From Paenibacillus sp. J2TS4 (lineage in GTDB: Bacteria > Bacillota > Bacilli > Paenibacillales > NBRC-103111): a stretch of 64,000 nucleotides of DNA. The position numbers and the translations under genes were made by a program. The stretch lies in NCBI RefSeq assembly GCF_018403245.1, contig NZ_BOSH01000002.1, forward strand, positions 62,001 to 126,000. The letters run 5' to 3'. Below are positions 33,595 through 42,645 of this stretch, one piece after another (the stretch's first letter is position 1; every line of letters starts with the position of its first letter). The notes under the pieces were generated by a model. That model saw only the letters and a program-made list of their open reading frames with translations. It made no database searches and had not been told where the DNA came from.

Positions 33595-34896
33595 ATGAAA
33601 ACACCTTTTCGTGCAATGAAAATGTCGTTGGCAGCTGTTTTGTCTGTATCCATGTTAGGTGCCTGCTCCCAGAGCGGCGGCAGTGAAGAGCCGACCTCCG
33701 AAGAGAAGGTAGAGCTTGTGTTTCAGCATATCGGCGGTACGGTTCCTGCACAGGTAGGCCTGTTGGATGAAATGGCGAAAGAATTTAACAAACAGAATCC
33801 TGATGTCACTGTAAAAATCGTGAATGTCGGCTGGGGGGAAGCATACTCCATGTTCCAGCGTCAGGTTGCGGTCGGACAAGCTCCTGACCTGGTCATGCTA
33901 AATGGGCAGTGGGCAAGCGAGTATCAGCGGCTGGGCGCGTTTGCCCCCGTTAATGATTATGTCTCTCAAGAAATGCTCGACCTGTTCCTGGAATCCGGAT
34001 TCGATTCGGTGAAGGGGGAGGACGGCAAGTATTACGGCGTCCCTTGGGATGGAAGCGTGTGGGGCTTCTTCTACCGCACCGACTTGTTTGAAGAGGCCGG
34101 TCTGGATCCCGACAGCCCGCCTCAAACCTGGGAGGAATTGTTGGACTATGCTCAGAAGCTCACCAAAGACAAGCAATACGGTTTAGCTTTCCCGGCTGCC
34201 GGCTGGGAGCCTGATGATTATGTGCTTCCTTTCTTCTGGCAGGCTGGCAATGACGTAGTTGTGAAGGAAGGGAACTTCTGGAGACCGACGATTGATAACG
34301 AATCCGGTCTTGCGGTTGCCAAATACATCTATGATTTGGCCAATACTTATCAAGTGATGCCGAAAACGGTTACAGGCATGGATTGGGAAGCGACCATGAA
34401 CAGCTTTATTTCCGGGAATACGGCGATGATGTATAACGGAATGTGGGCTACAGGCAGCCTGAAGGCCAATCCCGAGCTGGATGGAAAATGGGCGACTGCC
34501 CCAAGTCCGGTAGGACCGGCTGGAGAAGCTGTGCTGGGCTATCCGAATACGTTAAGCATCACGGAGCAAAGCAAGCATAAGGAAATTGCCGGAAAGTTTC
34601 TGGAATTCATCTTTACCGGAGAGAAGCCGACCTATTACGATAAATTTGCTGAAGTGACCAGCGTAGTCGGCTGGACGAAGGATTTTGCAACGACGGACTT
34701 TGCCCAGGATCCGATTATGAAACCGTTTGTCGATCAGGTGTCCATTAGCCGCAACCGCCCGTTAGCGCCCAAGTATGAGGAGTTTAGGCAGCTGCATTTC
34801 AACGCGGCCATCCAAAAACTTATACAGGGGCAGCTGACGCCGGAGCAATTTGTCAAAGATATGCACACGAAACTGGAAGAGCTAATGGGTCAATGA
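33595..34896 (+). CDS. Extracellular sugar-binding lipoprotein, cluster transporter (433 aa)
   Basis: Lipoprotein signal with lipobox MLGAC, Ser/Glu-rich tether, then a family 1 solute-binding protein (EFNKQNPDVTVKIVNVGWGE, WDGSVWGFFYRTDLFEEAGL, NTAMMYNGMWATGSL). Start 33595 has GGGGAG; the in-frame ATG at 33568 lacks one. With the two permeases downstream it imports the substrate of this cluster. A GC-rich hairpin between this gene and the permeases probably sets a higher level of the binding protein. Confidence 0.92.
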   Translation: MKTPFRAMKMSLAAVLSVSMLGACSQSGGSEEPTSEEKVELVFQHIGGTVPAQVGLLDEMAKEFNKQNPDVTVKIVNVGWGEAYSMFQRQVAVGQAPDLVMLNGQWASEYQRLGAFAPVNDYVSQEMLDLFLESGFDSVKGEDGKYYGVPWDGSVWGFFYRTDLFEEAGLDPDSPPQTWEELLDYAQKLTKDKQYGLAFPAAGWEPDDYVLPFFWQAGNDVVVKEGNFWRPTIDNESGLAVAKYIYDLANTYQVMPKTVTGMDWEATMNSFISGNTAMMYNGMWATGSLKANPELDGKWATAPSPVGPAGEAVLGYPNTLSITEQSKHKEIAGKFLEFIFTGEKPTYYDKFAEVTSVVGWTKDFATTDFAQDPIMKPFVDQVSISRNRPLAPKYEEFRQLHFNAAIQKLIQGQLTPEQFVKDMHTKLEELMGQ

Positions 34897-34920
34897 TCAT
34901 TCTTTAGGAGACATTCCGAT

Positions 34921-34959
34921 AGCCCGGCGGCACAAGCATGCTGTATATGCTGCCGGGCT
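34921..34959 (+). other. Intercistronic hairpin between binding protein and permeases
   Basis: AGCCCGGCGGCA pairs with TGCTGCCGGGCT, 15-base loop. No T-run follows, so it is better read as an mRNA-stabilising or partial read-through element than as a full terminator. Confidence 0.7.
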
Positions 34960-34993
34960 TAATCTTTAAGGAAGCCTGGAGGTTAACTTAGCT

Positions 34994-35878
34994 ATGAAAC
35001 TCACTGCGAGTTTGTTTTGGAAGAGGGCGCTGCCGTATTTTCTCATTGCACCGGGCGTCATATTTGTCGGACTCATCTTGATCTATCCCATGATCTCAGG
35101 GATTATCTCCAGCTTTTTCACCCAGCATTCCCTGACCGCTTCCGACCGGACCTTTGCAGGGCTCGAGCATTACAGGGCGCTGTTCTCGGACAGTATTTTT
35201 ACGGGAGCCTTCTGGAATACGCTGATTTGGACTGTAGGAGTAGTTGTCGGCCAGTATTTGGTCGGCCTTGCTGTTGCTCTGTTATTAAATGAAGATATTC
35301 CCGGGAGGGGCATCTTCCGGAGCTTGATCCTTATTCCCTGGATCGTGCCCATGATCGCGGCCGGTCTCACCTGGAAATGGATCTATTCCAGCCAATTCGG
35401 GATTTTGAACTATGTGTTAATGAAACTGGGAATCATCTCGGGGCCCATCGACTGGCTCGGAGACTCCACATATGCCCTTTATTCGGTACTGGCTGTAAGC
35501 GTTTGGAAAGGAATCCCTTTCGTCGCTGTTGTTCTGCTTGCCGGACTGCAATCGATCGACCGTGAAATGTATGAGGCGGCTAACATTAGCGGGGCTAATT
35601 TGTGGCAGCGTTTCTGGTATATTACGCTCCCCAGTCTCAAGGGGGTTTCTCTTGTAATTGTAACTTTGACAATCATCTGGTCTTTTAACCAGTTTGACTT
35701 GGTCTACCTGATGACCAAAGGCGGACCTTCCAATTCGACGCAGCTCATTCCGGTATACTCGTACCTTAATGCCTTCAATTTCTTTAAAATGAATTACGCT
35801 GCGGCCATTTCTACTATTGGCGTACTCATGCTGAGTGTATTTGCCATTTTCTATCTGAAGAAAAACAAGGAGGACTAA
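34994..35878 (+). CDS. Carbohydrate ABC permease, MalF type (294 aa)
   Basis: Six membrane helices, EAA loop EAANISGANLWQRFWYITLP. CUT1 family. The second permease starts 3 bases after its stop. No ATPase gene in the cluster. Confidence 0.92.
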   Translation: MKLTASLFWKRALPYFLIAPGVIFVGLILIYPMISGIISSFFTQHSLTASDRTFAGLEHYRALFSDSIFTGAFWNTLIWTVGVVVGQYLVGLAVALLLNEDIPGRGIFRSLILIPWIVPMIAAGLTWKWIYSSQFGILNYVLMKLGIISGPIDWLGDSTYALYSVLAVSVWKGIPFVAVVLLAGLQSIDREMYEAANISGANLWQRFWYITLPSLKGVSLVIVTLTIIWSFNQFDLVYLMTKGGPSNSTQLIPVYSYLNAFNFFKMNYAAAISTIGVLMLSVFAIFYLKKNKED

Positions 35879-35881
35879 AAC

Positions 35882-36727
35882 ATGGGGGGGAATGCGAGAA
35901 AAAACTTGCTCATCAAACGGAGCATCACTTACGTTTTATTGACATTGGCTACGGTGCTGCTCGTTTTTCCGTTTATATGGATGATTTCCACTTCGTTTAA
36001 ATCGTCCGCTGAAATTTTTGCCGAAGTGCCCAAGTGGTTTCCGAACGAGCCCACCCTGGAGAATTACCGGACGCTGTTTCAAGAGACCGGCTTTATGCAG
36101 TATTTCAAAAACAGTGTCATTGTCGCTATATCGACAACGATTGTCACTTTGTTTATAGCGATCTTCTTTTCTTATGGCCTCTCCCGTTTTAAATTCAGGG
36201 GCAGAATGCTGTTTTTGAATTCCTTGTTGGTTTCCCAAATGTTTCCCTTGGTGCTGCTTATTATTCCGATCTTCGCCATCTTTATCAAGCTGGACCTGAT
36301 CGACAGCTACCTGTCCCTTATTATCGCTTACTGTACGTTTGCGATACCGTTCGCCACTTTGATGATGAAAAGCTACTTTGACGGAATCCCGAAGGATATG
36401 GAGGAAGCCGCCTTCATCGACGGCTGCACCCCGGTAAGCGCGATCTTCCGCGTTGTGATTCCGCTGGCAGCTCCGGGAATAGCCGCCGTAGGCCTGTTCT
36501 CTTTCATCCTGTCGTGGCAGGAGTTCATCTTTGCATTGACGCTGACCAGCTCCGACACCATGCGGACTCTGCCCGTCGGCATCTCTCTGATGGTAGGAAA
36601 TCGCGAAGTGCTGTGGGGGCAGTTGATGGCCGCTTCGGCCATGGTGACGACTCCTGTTGTAATCGTCTTTATCTATTTCCAAAAATATTTAATCAGCGGT
36701 ATGACGATGGGCGGCGTGAAGGGCTAG
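35882..36727 (+). CDS. Carbohydrate ABC permease, MalG type (281 aa)
   Basis: Six membrane helices, EAA loop EAAFIDGCTPVSAIFRVVIP, C-terminus MTMGGVKG as usual for this subunit. Partner of the preceding gene. Confidence 0.92.
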   Translation: MGGNARKNLLIKRSITYVLLTLATVLLVFPFIWMISTSFKSSAEIFAEVPKWFPNEPTLENYRTLFQETGFMQYFKNSVIVAISTTIVTLFIAIFFSYGLSRFKFRGRMLFLNSLLVSQMFPLVLLIIPIFAIFIKLDLIDSYLSLIIAYCTFAIPFATLMMKSYFDGIPKDMEEAAFIDGCTPVSAIFRVVIPLAAPGIAAVGLFSFILSWQEFIFALTLTSSDTMRTLPVGISLMVGNREVLWGQLMAASAMVTTPVVIVFIYFQKYLISGMTMGGVKG

Positions 36728-36761
36728 CTGCCACCGGTATACCCGGTATGGAGGAATCTTG

Positions 36762-38342
36762 ATGAGCTTTGATGTATGCATTAGAAATGGAATGATTATT
36801 GACGGAACCGGGAACGAACGCTACAAGGCGGATATTGTGATCAAGGATGGCAAAATCGCCGGAATCGGCAGCTTCCCCGACGCGGAGGCGCGTTACACGA
36901 TCGATGCGGGCGGCCGCATCGTCAGTCCCGGCTTTATTGATACACATGTCCATTCGGACGTGATGCTGCTGTGGGACAGGCAGCATGCTTGCGGATTATA
37001 CCAGGGGGTCACTACCGAAATCCTGGGTCAGGACGGGTTGTCCTACGCCCCGTTATCCAAGGACAATCTGGAAATGTACTTCAAGTATTTGGGCGGGTTG
37101 AACGGAACTCCGGATATTCCGCTGGACTGGTCGACGGTAGAGGAATACCGCAGCAAATTCGACGGAACCGTGGCCATTAATACGGCCTACCAGATTCCTC
37201 ATGGCGTTCTGCGCCTGGAAACGGTCGGCTTCCGCGATGTGCCGCTAACCGGTGCTCATCTGGAGAAGGCCAAGCGACTGCTGGCCGACGGAATCGATCA
37301 GGGCGCCGTTGCTTTCTCGACAGGCCTTAGTTACTTCCCGGGCTCCTATGGGGATACGCAGGAACTGATTGAGCTGTCCCGCGTCCTGGCGGAGAAGGAC
37401 AGCATCTATGTCACTCATTTGCGCACCGTGTTCAAGGGTGAGAAATTCGATGCGGTTCAGGAAGCGCTGGATATCGGCTGGCAGTCCGGCTGCAAAATCC
37501 ACTATTCCCATTTCCGCACGGGGCCCAACAACGCCGGCAAGGTGGATGAGCTGATGAGGCCGATCGACGACGCCTACCAGAAAGGGCTTGATGTCAGCCT
37601 CGAATTATATCCTTATGCCTTCGGCAGCAGTACAGGCGTCATTCACCTGCCGCCCTGGACAGTGGAGGGGGGCTACGAATCCACCCTGGAGAGGCTGGCG
37701 GACAAGAAGCTGCGCCCGGCTATTGTGCGGGACATTCAGAAGGATTTCCCGAATATTGACGGCACTTTCTCCTACCTGCCTTCGGGCCGCAATGATGAAT
37801 TGCTTGGATTAACGTTCCAGCAAGCGGCAGACTTGCGCGGTCAGACGGTGTACGAGGTGCTGTGCGACCTGCTTCTGGAAGAGAAGCTGGCTGTGGGGAT
37901 ATTAGGGGAGCGTCCCGAGGACGAGTCCGTAGTGAAGCAAATTGAAGACGACCTGTTCGAGCTGCTGTCGCGTCCCTACTATATGGTAGGAAGCGATGCG
38001 ATTTATCTCGGGCAGAACCCGCATCCAAGGGCATTCGGAAGCTTTCCCAAGCTGCTCAGGCTGGCCAGGGAGAAGAATTTCTCGCTGGAAGTGCTGATCA
38101 ACCGGATGACCCAGGTGCCTGCAGAGCGTTTCGGGCTCAAGGACAGGGGAGTTATCCTGGAAGGGAAAGCGGCCGATCTTGTCGTTTTTGACGCGGAGAC
38201 CGTCACGGATACTTCCGTGATTCATCAGGCCAGAACAGGCCCGTCGGGCATTTCGCACGTATTGGTTAACGGAGAAATTGCGGTTTGGGACGAGAAGGTT
38301 ACCGGAGTATTCGCGGGCAGGGCATTGCCGGTTATGCGATAA
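36762..38342 (+). CDS. N-acyl-D-amino-acid deacylase family amidohydrolase (526 aa)
   Basis: Metal-dependent amidohydrolase of the D-aminoacylase type: N-terminal beta-sandwich (IRNGMIIDGTGNERYKADIV), metal ligands FIDTHVHSD, later His in IYVTHLRT and KIHYSHFRTG, Asp in MVGSDAIYLG, and the C-terminal return of the sandwich (VILEGKAADLVVFD). The family removes the acyl group from N-acyl-D-amino acids and related compounds in the cytoplasm. Start 36762 has GGAGGA. In this cluster it may deacetylate an N-acetylated amino sugar acid or D-amino acid (inference). Confidence 0.88.
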   Translation: MSFDVCIRNGMIIDGTGNERYKADIVIKDGKIAGIGSFPDAEARYTIDAGGRIVSPGFIDTHVHSDVMLLWDRQHACGLYQGVTTEILGQDGLSYAPLSKDNLEMYFKYLGGLNGTPDIPLDWSTVEEYRSKFDGTVAINTAYQIPHGVLRLETVGFRDVPLTGAHLEKAKRLLADGIDQGAVAFSTGLSYFPGSYGDTQELIELSRVLAEKDSIYVTHLRTVFKGEKFDAVQEALDIGWQSGCKIHYSHFRTGPNNAGKVDELMRPIDDAYQKGLDVSLELYPYAFGSSTGVIHLPPWTVEGGYESTLERLADKKLRPAIVRDIQKDFPNIDGTFSYLPSGRNDELLGLTFQQAADLRGQTVYEVLCDLLLEEKLAVGILGERPEDESVVKQIEDDLFELLSRPYYMVGSDAIYLGQNPHPRAFGSFPKLLRLAREKNFSLEVLINRMTQVPAERFGLKDRGVILEGKAADLVVFDAETVTDTSVIHQARTGPSGISHVLVNGEIAVWDEKVTGVFAGRALPVMR

Positions 38343-38360
38343 GGAAAGGGGAGCAGGATT

Positions 38361-39569
38361 ATGCAATCATTCTATGACCGATTCGGTTTAAGAAAAGTAA
38401 TTAATGCCAGGGGGCCCGCAACCGTATTGGGCGCATCGCGGGTCAAAGACGCCATACGGCAGGATATTTATGACATGCTCGGCCTGTCCGTGGAAATGTG
38501 GGAGCTGCAGAGAAGAGCGAACGAGGCTATCGTTAAGCTGACCGGCGCCGAGGCCGGTGTAGCTGCAGGATGTACGGCCGCCGGGATGGCCATCAGCATC
38601 GCCTCCACGCTGACCGGAGACGATATGGGCAAGATCAAGGAGCTGCCGGTTATTCGGGGGCCGAAGCATAAAGTCGTCATTCAAAAAGGCCACGTCATCG
38701 GAATCGGCGATACGCCGGCCAACCAATTGATCCGGCTGACCGGTGCGGAGCCCGTGGAAATCGGCGAGGCGCTCGATTGTGCCTCCTATCATCTGGAGGC
38801 TGCACTTACCCTCGATGTAGCCGCGGCCGTCTATGTGATGATGGATGTATTTCCTCCCAATCTGCTGCCGTTCGATAAATTCGTGGAGATTTGTAAGTCC
38901 AAGGGCGTTCCCGTCATTGTCGATGCCGCTTACGATACCGATTTCCGCCATTCCATCGCCAAAGGAGCGGACTTGGTCGTTCACAGCGGGCAGAAATGGC
39001 TCGGGGGAGCGACTTCGGCTCTCATCGCCGGGAGCAAGGATCTGGTTCACGCCTGCTTCCTGCAGGAACTGGGCATCGGGCGGCCGATGAAGGTGGGCAA
39101 GGAAGGCGTCCTCGGCTTGATCTCGGCCATCGAGCACTGGCTGGCCAGGGACGCAGAGGCGATTATCCGGCAGCAGGAGGCGTTGGCCGAGCGTTTCATT
39201 GCGGCCATGGCCGAAGTTCCGGGATTGACAGGGTCGATCAAGCGTACCCGCTTCTCGCCGTCCGTCAGAGTCGTCATGGAGATCGATGAAGAACAGACCG
39301 GGGTACCGGCCTGGGAGATCAACATGAAGCTGGGAACCGGCGATCCAGTAATAAAAATGGACGATTACGCCGTATACCACGGGAAAATGGAATTCGATCT
39401 GTCCTTTCTTGACGATGGGGACGAGAGAACGATTATTAACGCTATTGCTTCCATTGCAGAGGATAAGAAGAAGAACGGCGGCACGGTTCGACAGCCGGAA
39501 CCGATGAATCGTCTGGATTTACAGTATCACACATTGAGGCGGTGGTTGGATGACAACCCGAGGGCATAA
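38361..39569 (+). CDS. SelA/DgaE-like PLP-dependent enzyme (402 aa)
   Basis: Fold-type I PLP protein of the SelA-like group: N-terminal GLRKVINARGPATVLGASRV, PLP-binding Asp in VIVDAAYDTDFRH and Schiff-base Lys in LVVHSGQKWLGG. Selenocysteine synthase itself is longer and would have selB/selD nearby, which are absent; catabolic members such as D-glucosaminate-6-phosphate ammonia-lyase (DgaE) are the better comparison. Predicted: elimination of ammonia from a D-amino (sugar) acid, giving an imine that RidA clears. The next gene overlaps its end by 20 bases. Confidence 0.85.
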   Translation: MQSFYDRFGLRKVINARGPATVLGASRVKDAIRQDIYDMLGLSVEMWELQRRANEAIVKLTGAEAGVAAGCTAAGMAISIASTLTGDDMGKIKELPVIRGPKHKVVIQKGHVIGIGDTPANQLIRLTGAEPVEIGEALDCASYHLEAALTLDVAAAVYVMMDVFPPNLLPFDKFVEICKSKGVPVIVDAAYDTDFRHSIAKGADLVVHSGQKWLGGATSALIAGSKDLVHACFLQELGIGRPMKVGKEGVLGLISAIEHWLARDAEAIIRQQEALAERFIAAMAEVPGLTGSIKRTRFSPSVRVVMEIDEEQTGVPAWEINMKLGTGDPVIKMDDYAVYHGKMEFDLSFLDDGDERTIINAIASIAEDKKKNGGTVRQPEPMNRLDLQYHTLRRWLDDNPRA

Positions 39570-40569
39570 GCTGCGGTTCGGCCTGATTGGTTTTTCCCAA
39601 GGGTTCTACGCGACCACCTATACCCGGCACTTGGCGAAGCTCAAGGACGTTGAAGTGGTTGCCTGCTGCGATCTGGGCCAATCACCGGATTATGTGGGAG
39701 AGTGTGCCGGAACGACGGCAAGCCGGTTTTGCGAAGAGATCGGCTGCCGTCTGGTCCATCGGCCCGAGGAGCTGTTTGAGCTTGGCGTGGATGCGGTCAT
39801 GATCGCTTGTGAGGTATGGGAGCATGCGAAATATGCGGATATGGCGCTCCGGCATGGCTGCCATGTCTTCGTCGGCAAGCCGTTATCGCTGGAACCGGAT
39901 GAAATCCGTTCCCTGATGCGGACGGCGGAAGCCGGAGGGCGCATCGTCCTGCCGGGCAACCCTCTGCGTTATGAGGGATCGATCGTATCGATAGCCGATC
40001 GGATTCGCCAAGGGGAAATCGGCCGGCCTACGAATTTGCGGCTGTTCATCCATCATGAAGCGATGATTCATCAGGAATGGGAGCGGGACCCCGCACGAAG
40101 CGGAGGTCCTCTCGGCACCTTCGGTGTCTATCTTATCGATACGGTCCGCTGGATGACCGGGGATGATTTGACGGAGCTTTATGCGGCGGGAGGACAATAT
40201 GTATTCCAGCAAATCGGAACCTGGGATACCGTTCAGGCCATGGGCAAAACGTCAGGAGGCGCACTCGTGCAATTAAATCTTGTCTCCTCGATGGATTGGG
40301 ATTTCCCGTTCTATATGCTGGATGTTGTCGGAACCAAAGGAGTGATCCGGACCGATCACGACCGTTACTCCTATGTTATGCAAAACCCGAGTACCGTGCT
40401 GGGCCCCATCCGTTATGATCTTATGGGAAGCCTGGAAATCGAGCATTTTCTAAACTGCTGCCTGGGAAGAGAAGAGCAGCGCATGTCATTGGAGGATATG
40501 CTGCATGCGGCCAACGGAATCAAGGCCATGGAGCAGAGCATTCGGACCGGCCAGCCTGTTCTGTTGTAA
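39550..40569 (+). CDS. Gfo/Idh/MocA oxidoreductase 1 (339 aa)
   Basis: NAD(P)-binding Rossmann start RFGLIGFSQGFYATTY and C-terminal Gfo/Idh/MocA substrate domain. The usual EKP motif reads GKPLS (FVGKPLSLEPDEI), so Gly replaces the Glu before the key Lys. Possible active-site His in DTVRWMTGDD region. These enzymes oxidise or reduce sugar hydroxyls, commonly at C1 or C3. One of three in a row, all different from each other. Confidence 0.88.
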   Translation: MTTRGHKLRFGLIGFSQGFYATTYTRHLAKLKDVEVVACCDLGQSPDYVGECAGTTASRFCEEIGCRLVHRPEELFELGVDAVMIACEVWEHAKYADMALRHGCHVFVGKPLSLEPDEIRSLMRTAEAGGRIVLPGNPLRYEGSIVSIADRIRQGEIGRPTNLRLFIHHEAMIHQEWERDPARSGGPLGTFGVYLIDTVRWMTGDDLTELYAAGGQYVFQQIGTWDTVQAMGKTSGGALVQLNLVSSMDWDFPFYMLDVVGTKGVIRTDHDRYSYVMQNPSTVLGPIRYDLMGSLEIEHFLNCCLGREEQRMSLEDMLHAANGIKAMEQSIRTGQPVLL

Positions 40570-40627
40570 GTGTAGAGCGGCAGTGTACAAAAAGAGCGAG
40601 CAAGATTGCAGAAGGGGGAACTTCAGG

Positions 40628-41644
40628 GTGAAGAAGAGGATCATTATCATTGGTGCGGGCTGGGCCGGCCAGCATCACGCCCGCGCGGTATACGAGCATC
40701 CGGACACCGAGCTTGCGGCCATTATCGACCGGAGGGAAGAAGCGGCGGGGGCATTGGCACAGAAGCTCGGAGGCGTCCCTTATTATAAGACGCTGGAGGA
40801 GCTGGAGTGGCAGGGAATCGGCTACGATGCGGCGGTTATCTGCACATTGCCGGATACCCATGCTACCTTCTGCAAGGCGCTTCTGCAACGCGGCAAGCAT
40901 CTGTTCTGTGAGAAGCCGGCTGGCAAAAACTCCGGCGAAATCGCCTGGCTGCTCGCGCTCTCCAGGACAAGGGCGGCGATTGCGGGCGTCAACTACAACC
41001 AGAGATACTCTGCTTGCTACCGGAAGCTGAAGGATAAAATCAGCGACGAGAAGCCGCATCTAATCTCCATTTCCATGCAGCAGCAGGGCCCGGTGAAGCA
41101 GTCCGACTTGGCCCATCCTTACTTTATTGTGACGGATTCCTGCTGCCATATGATTGATACCTTAAGATATATCAATGGAGAGATCAGCAGTGTCTACGCT
41201 GTCGGAAAGCGGATTGACAGTGAAATCCTGTCTGATGTGGCCGTCAGCCTCGAGTTCCGCAACGGCAGCATCGGAGTCATGACCCATACGTTCGTCGGCG
41301 GTGTCCATGAAAGCCAGCATCCGTTCCAGCATTTCGAGCTGTCTACGGACAAGGCCCGGCACGAGGTGACGAACATGCTGGAAGGCCTTCACACCTATCC
41401 TCACCATTCCATGGAAAGAACGACCTGGTCGCCCTCCGTCTTCGAAAGCTGCAATTACGCGGAGACGCTGAAGAGTTCGATCTACGCCTGGATAGAGAGC
41501 TTGACCGGTTCTTCACCGGCACCCGTAGACCTCCTGGATGCATACCGCAATTCATTGGTTGTTGAAGCCTGCATTAAATCCCTGGAAACCGGGCAGAGAG
41601 TTCAATTGCAAGATGATATTGAGACAGGGGGCGGGTTAATATGA
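40628..41644 (+). CDS. Gfo/Idh/MocA oxidoreductase 2 (338 aa)
   Basis: Rossmann motif IIIIGAGWAGQHHARAV and canonical FCEKPAGKNSGEI; the substrate-side block ending CHMIDTLRYINGE carries the conserved D-H/D-x3-LR pattern. GTG start with AAGGGGGAA upstream is preferred; an in-frame ATG at 40505 lies in the preceding gene. Its stop overlaps the next start (ATGA). Confidence 0.9.
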   Translation: MKKRIIIIGAGWAGQHHARAVYEHPDTELAAIIDRREEAAGALAQKLGGVPYYKTLEELEWQGIGYDAAVICTLPDTHATFCKALLQRGKHLFCEKPAGKNSGEIAWLLALSRTRAAIAGVNYNQRYSACYRKLKDKISDEKPHLISISMQQQGPVKQSDLAHPYFIVTDSCCHMIDTLRYINGEISSVYAVGKRIDSEILSDVAVSLEFRNGSIGVMTHTFVGGVHESQHPFQHFELSTDKARHEVTNMLEGLHTYPHHSMERTTWSPSVFESCNYAETLKSSIYAWIESLTGSSPAPVDLLDAYRNSLVVEACIKSLETGQRVQLQDDIETGGGLI

Positions 41645-42603
41645 AGAAAATCGGTTTTATCGGCTGCGGTGAAATTGCCCATATCCATGCTGCGTGCATT
41701 CTGCGGCATGGTGGAACGGTGGCTGGGGGCTTCGATCTTGCGGAGTCGTCGGCCGGCAAGCTGACCGCAGCTTACGGAGGGAAAATTTATCTCTCGGCGG
41801 AAGAGCTCTGCGCGGACCCTGATATCGATGCCGTCTATATTTGCACCCGGCACGATTCGCATGTTGCCTATATTGCAATGGCAGCGAGCCATGGCAAAGC
41901 CGTTTTCTGCGAAAAGCCGATAGGGCTTCGGCTGGCGGATGCGGAACAGGCAGCGGACATTGTCGCGAGCAGCGGAATCCGCTTCGCGATGGGATTTAAT
42001 CACCGCTACTCTCCCGGCATGCAAAGATTGAAACGATTTATTGACCAAGGCGGTTCGAAGGTCGATGCTTTGAATGCTCAATTCGTTACGGCGCCGTTCA
42101 TGAAGGGATGGGCGGGGAGCGCCGAGCAGGGCGGCGGCGTTTTTGTCTGTCTGGGCAGTCATTTATTTGATCTGGCCCATTATTTAATCCCGGTCGCGAT
42201 ACAAGAAGTCAAGGCGGTTTCCTCCCGGATCCGGCTGGGCCCGGATTATGAAGATGACGCCTTCGCGGCGGTTCTGATGACAGAGGCGGGGCAGATGCTG
42301 ACGCTCAATGCCCATGAATTCGGAAATGCCTCCTATTCCACCGATCCCGGGCACCGCATTAATACAATAACGATATTTAAAGGCCATGAAGCGGCTTCCG
42401 CGGGCACCGGCCATTTCGAAAGCTTCTCTGCCAGCGGAAGCACGACGGAGCGGTTTCCGGCAGATCATTTGACTTTATGGGGATATTCCGAGCTTAACCG
42501 CAGGTTTTTGCTGAATCTGAATGGGGAAGAGGCGGAAATTCCGGGAGTGGATGCAGGCTTGTTTGCCGCACAGCTTATCGAGCGCTGCAAGGAAAGCCTT
42601 TAA
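41641..42603 (+). CDS. Gfo/Idh/MocA oxidoreductase 3 (320 aa)
   Basis: Rossmann motif KIGFIGCGEIAHIHAACI, canonical FCEKPIGLRLADAE, and substrate-domain block GGVFVCLGSHLFDLAHYLI with the conserved H-xxD-xx-HYL. Coupled to the gene before by ATGA. Three such enzymes in one operon suggest a 3-keto or epimerisation route where a sugar is oxidised, cleaved or deaminated and then re-reduced (inference). Confidence 0.9.
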   Translation: MKKIGFIGCGEIAHIHAACILRHGGTVAGGFDLAESSAGKLTAAYGGKIYLSAEELCADPDIDAVYICTRHDSHVAYIAMAASHGKAVFCEKPIGLRLADAEQAADIVASSGIRFAMGFNHRYSPGMQRLKRFIDQGGSKVDALNAQFVTAPFMKGWAGSAEQGGGVFVCLGSHLFDLAHYLIPVAIQEVKAVSSRIRLGPDYEDDAFAAVLMTEAGQMLTLNAHEFGNASYSTDPGHRINTITIFKGHEAASAGTGHFESFSASGSTTERFPADHLTLWGYSELNRRFLLNLNGEEAEIPGVDAGLFAAQLIERCKESL

Positions 42604-42645
42604 GAGAGCCCTTATGAGAGATACCACATGGCGGAGGTAATCGAT

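Noticed and set aside
38388..39380. Long minus-strand open frame (330 codons) opposite the SelA-like gene
   Set aside because: Same reason: antisense shadow of a clear PLP enzyme gene.
38361..39569. Call as selA (selenocysteine synthase)
   Set aside because: Too short, no selB, selD or tRNA-Sec in the window, and the operon context is catabolic.
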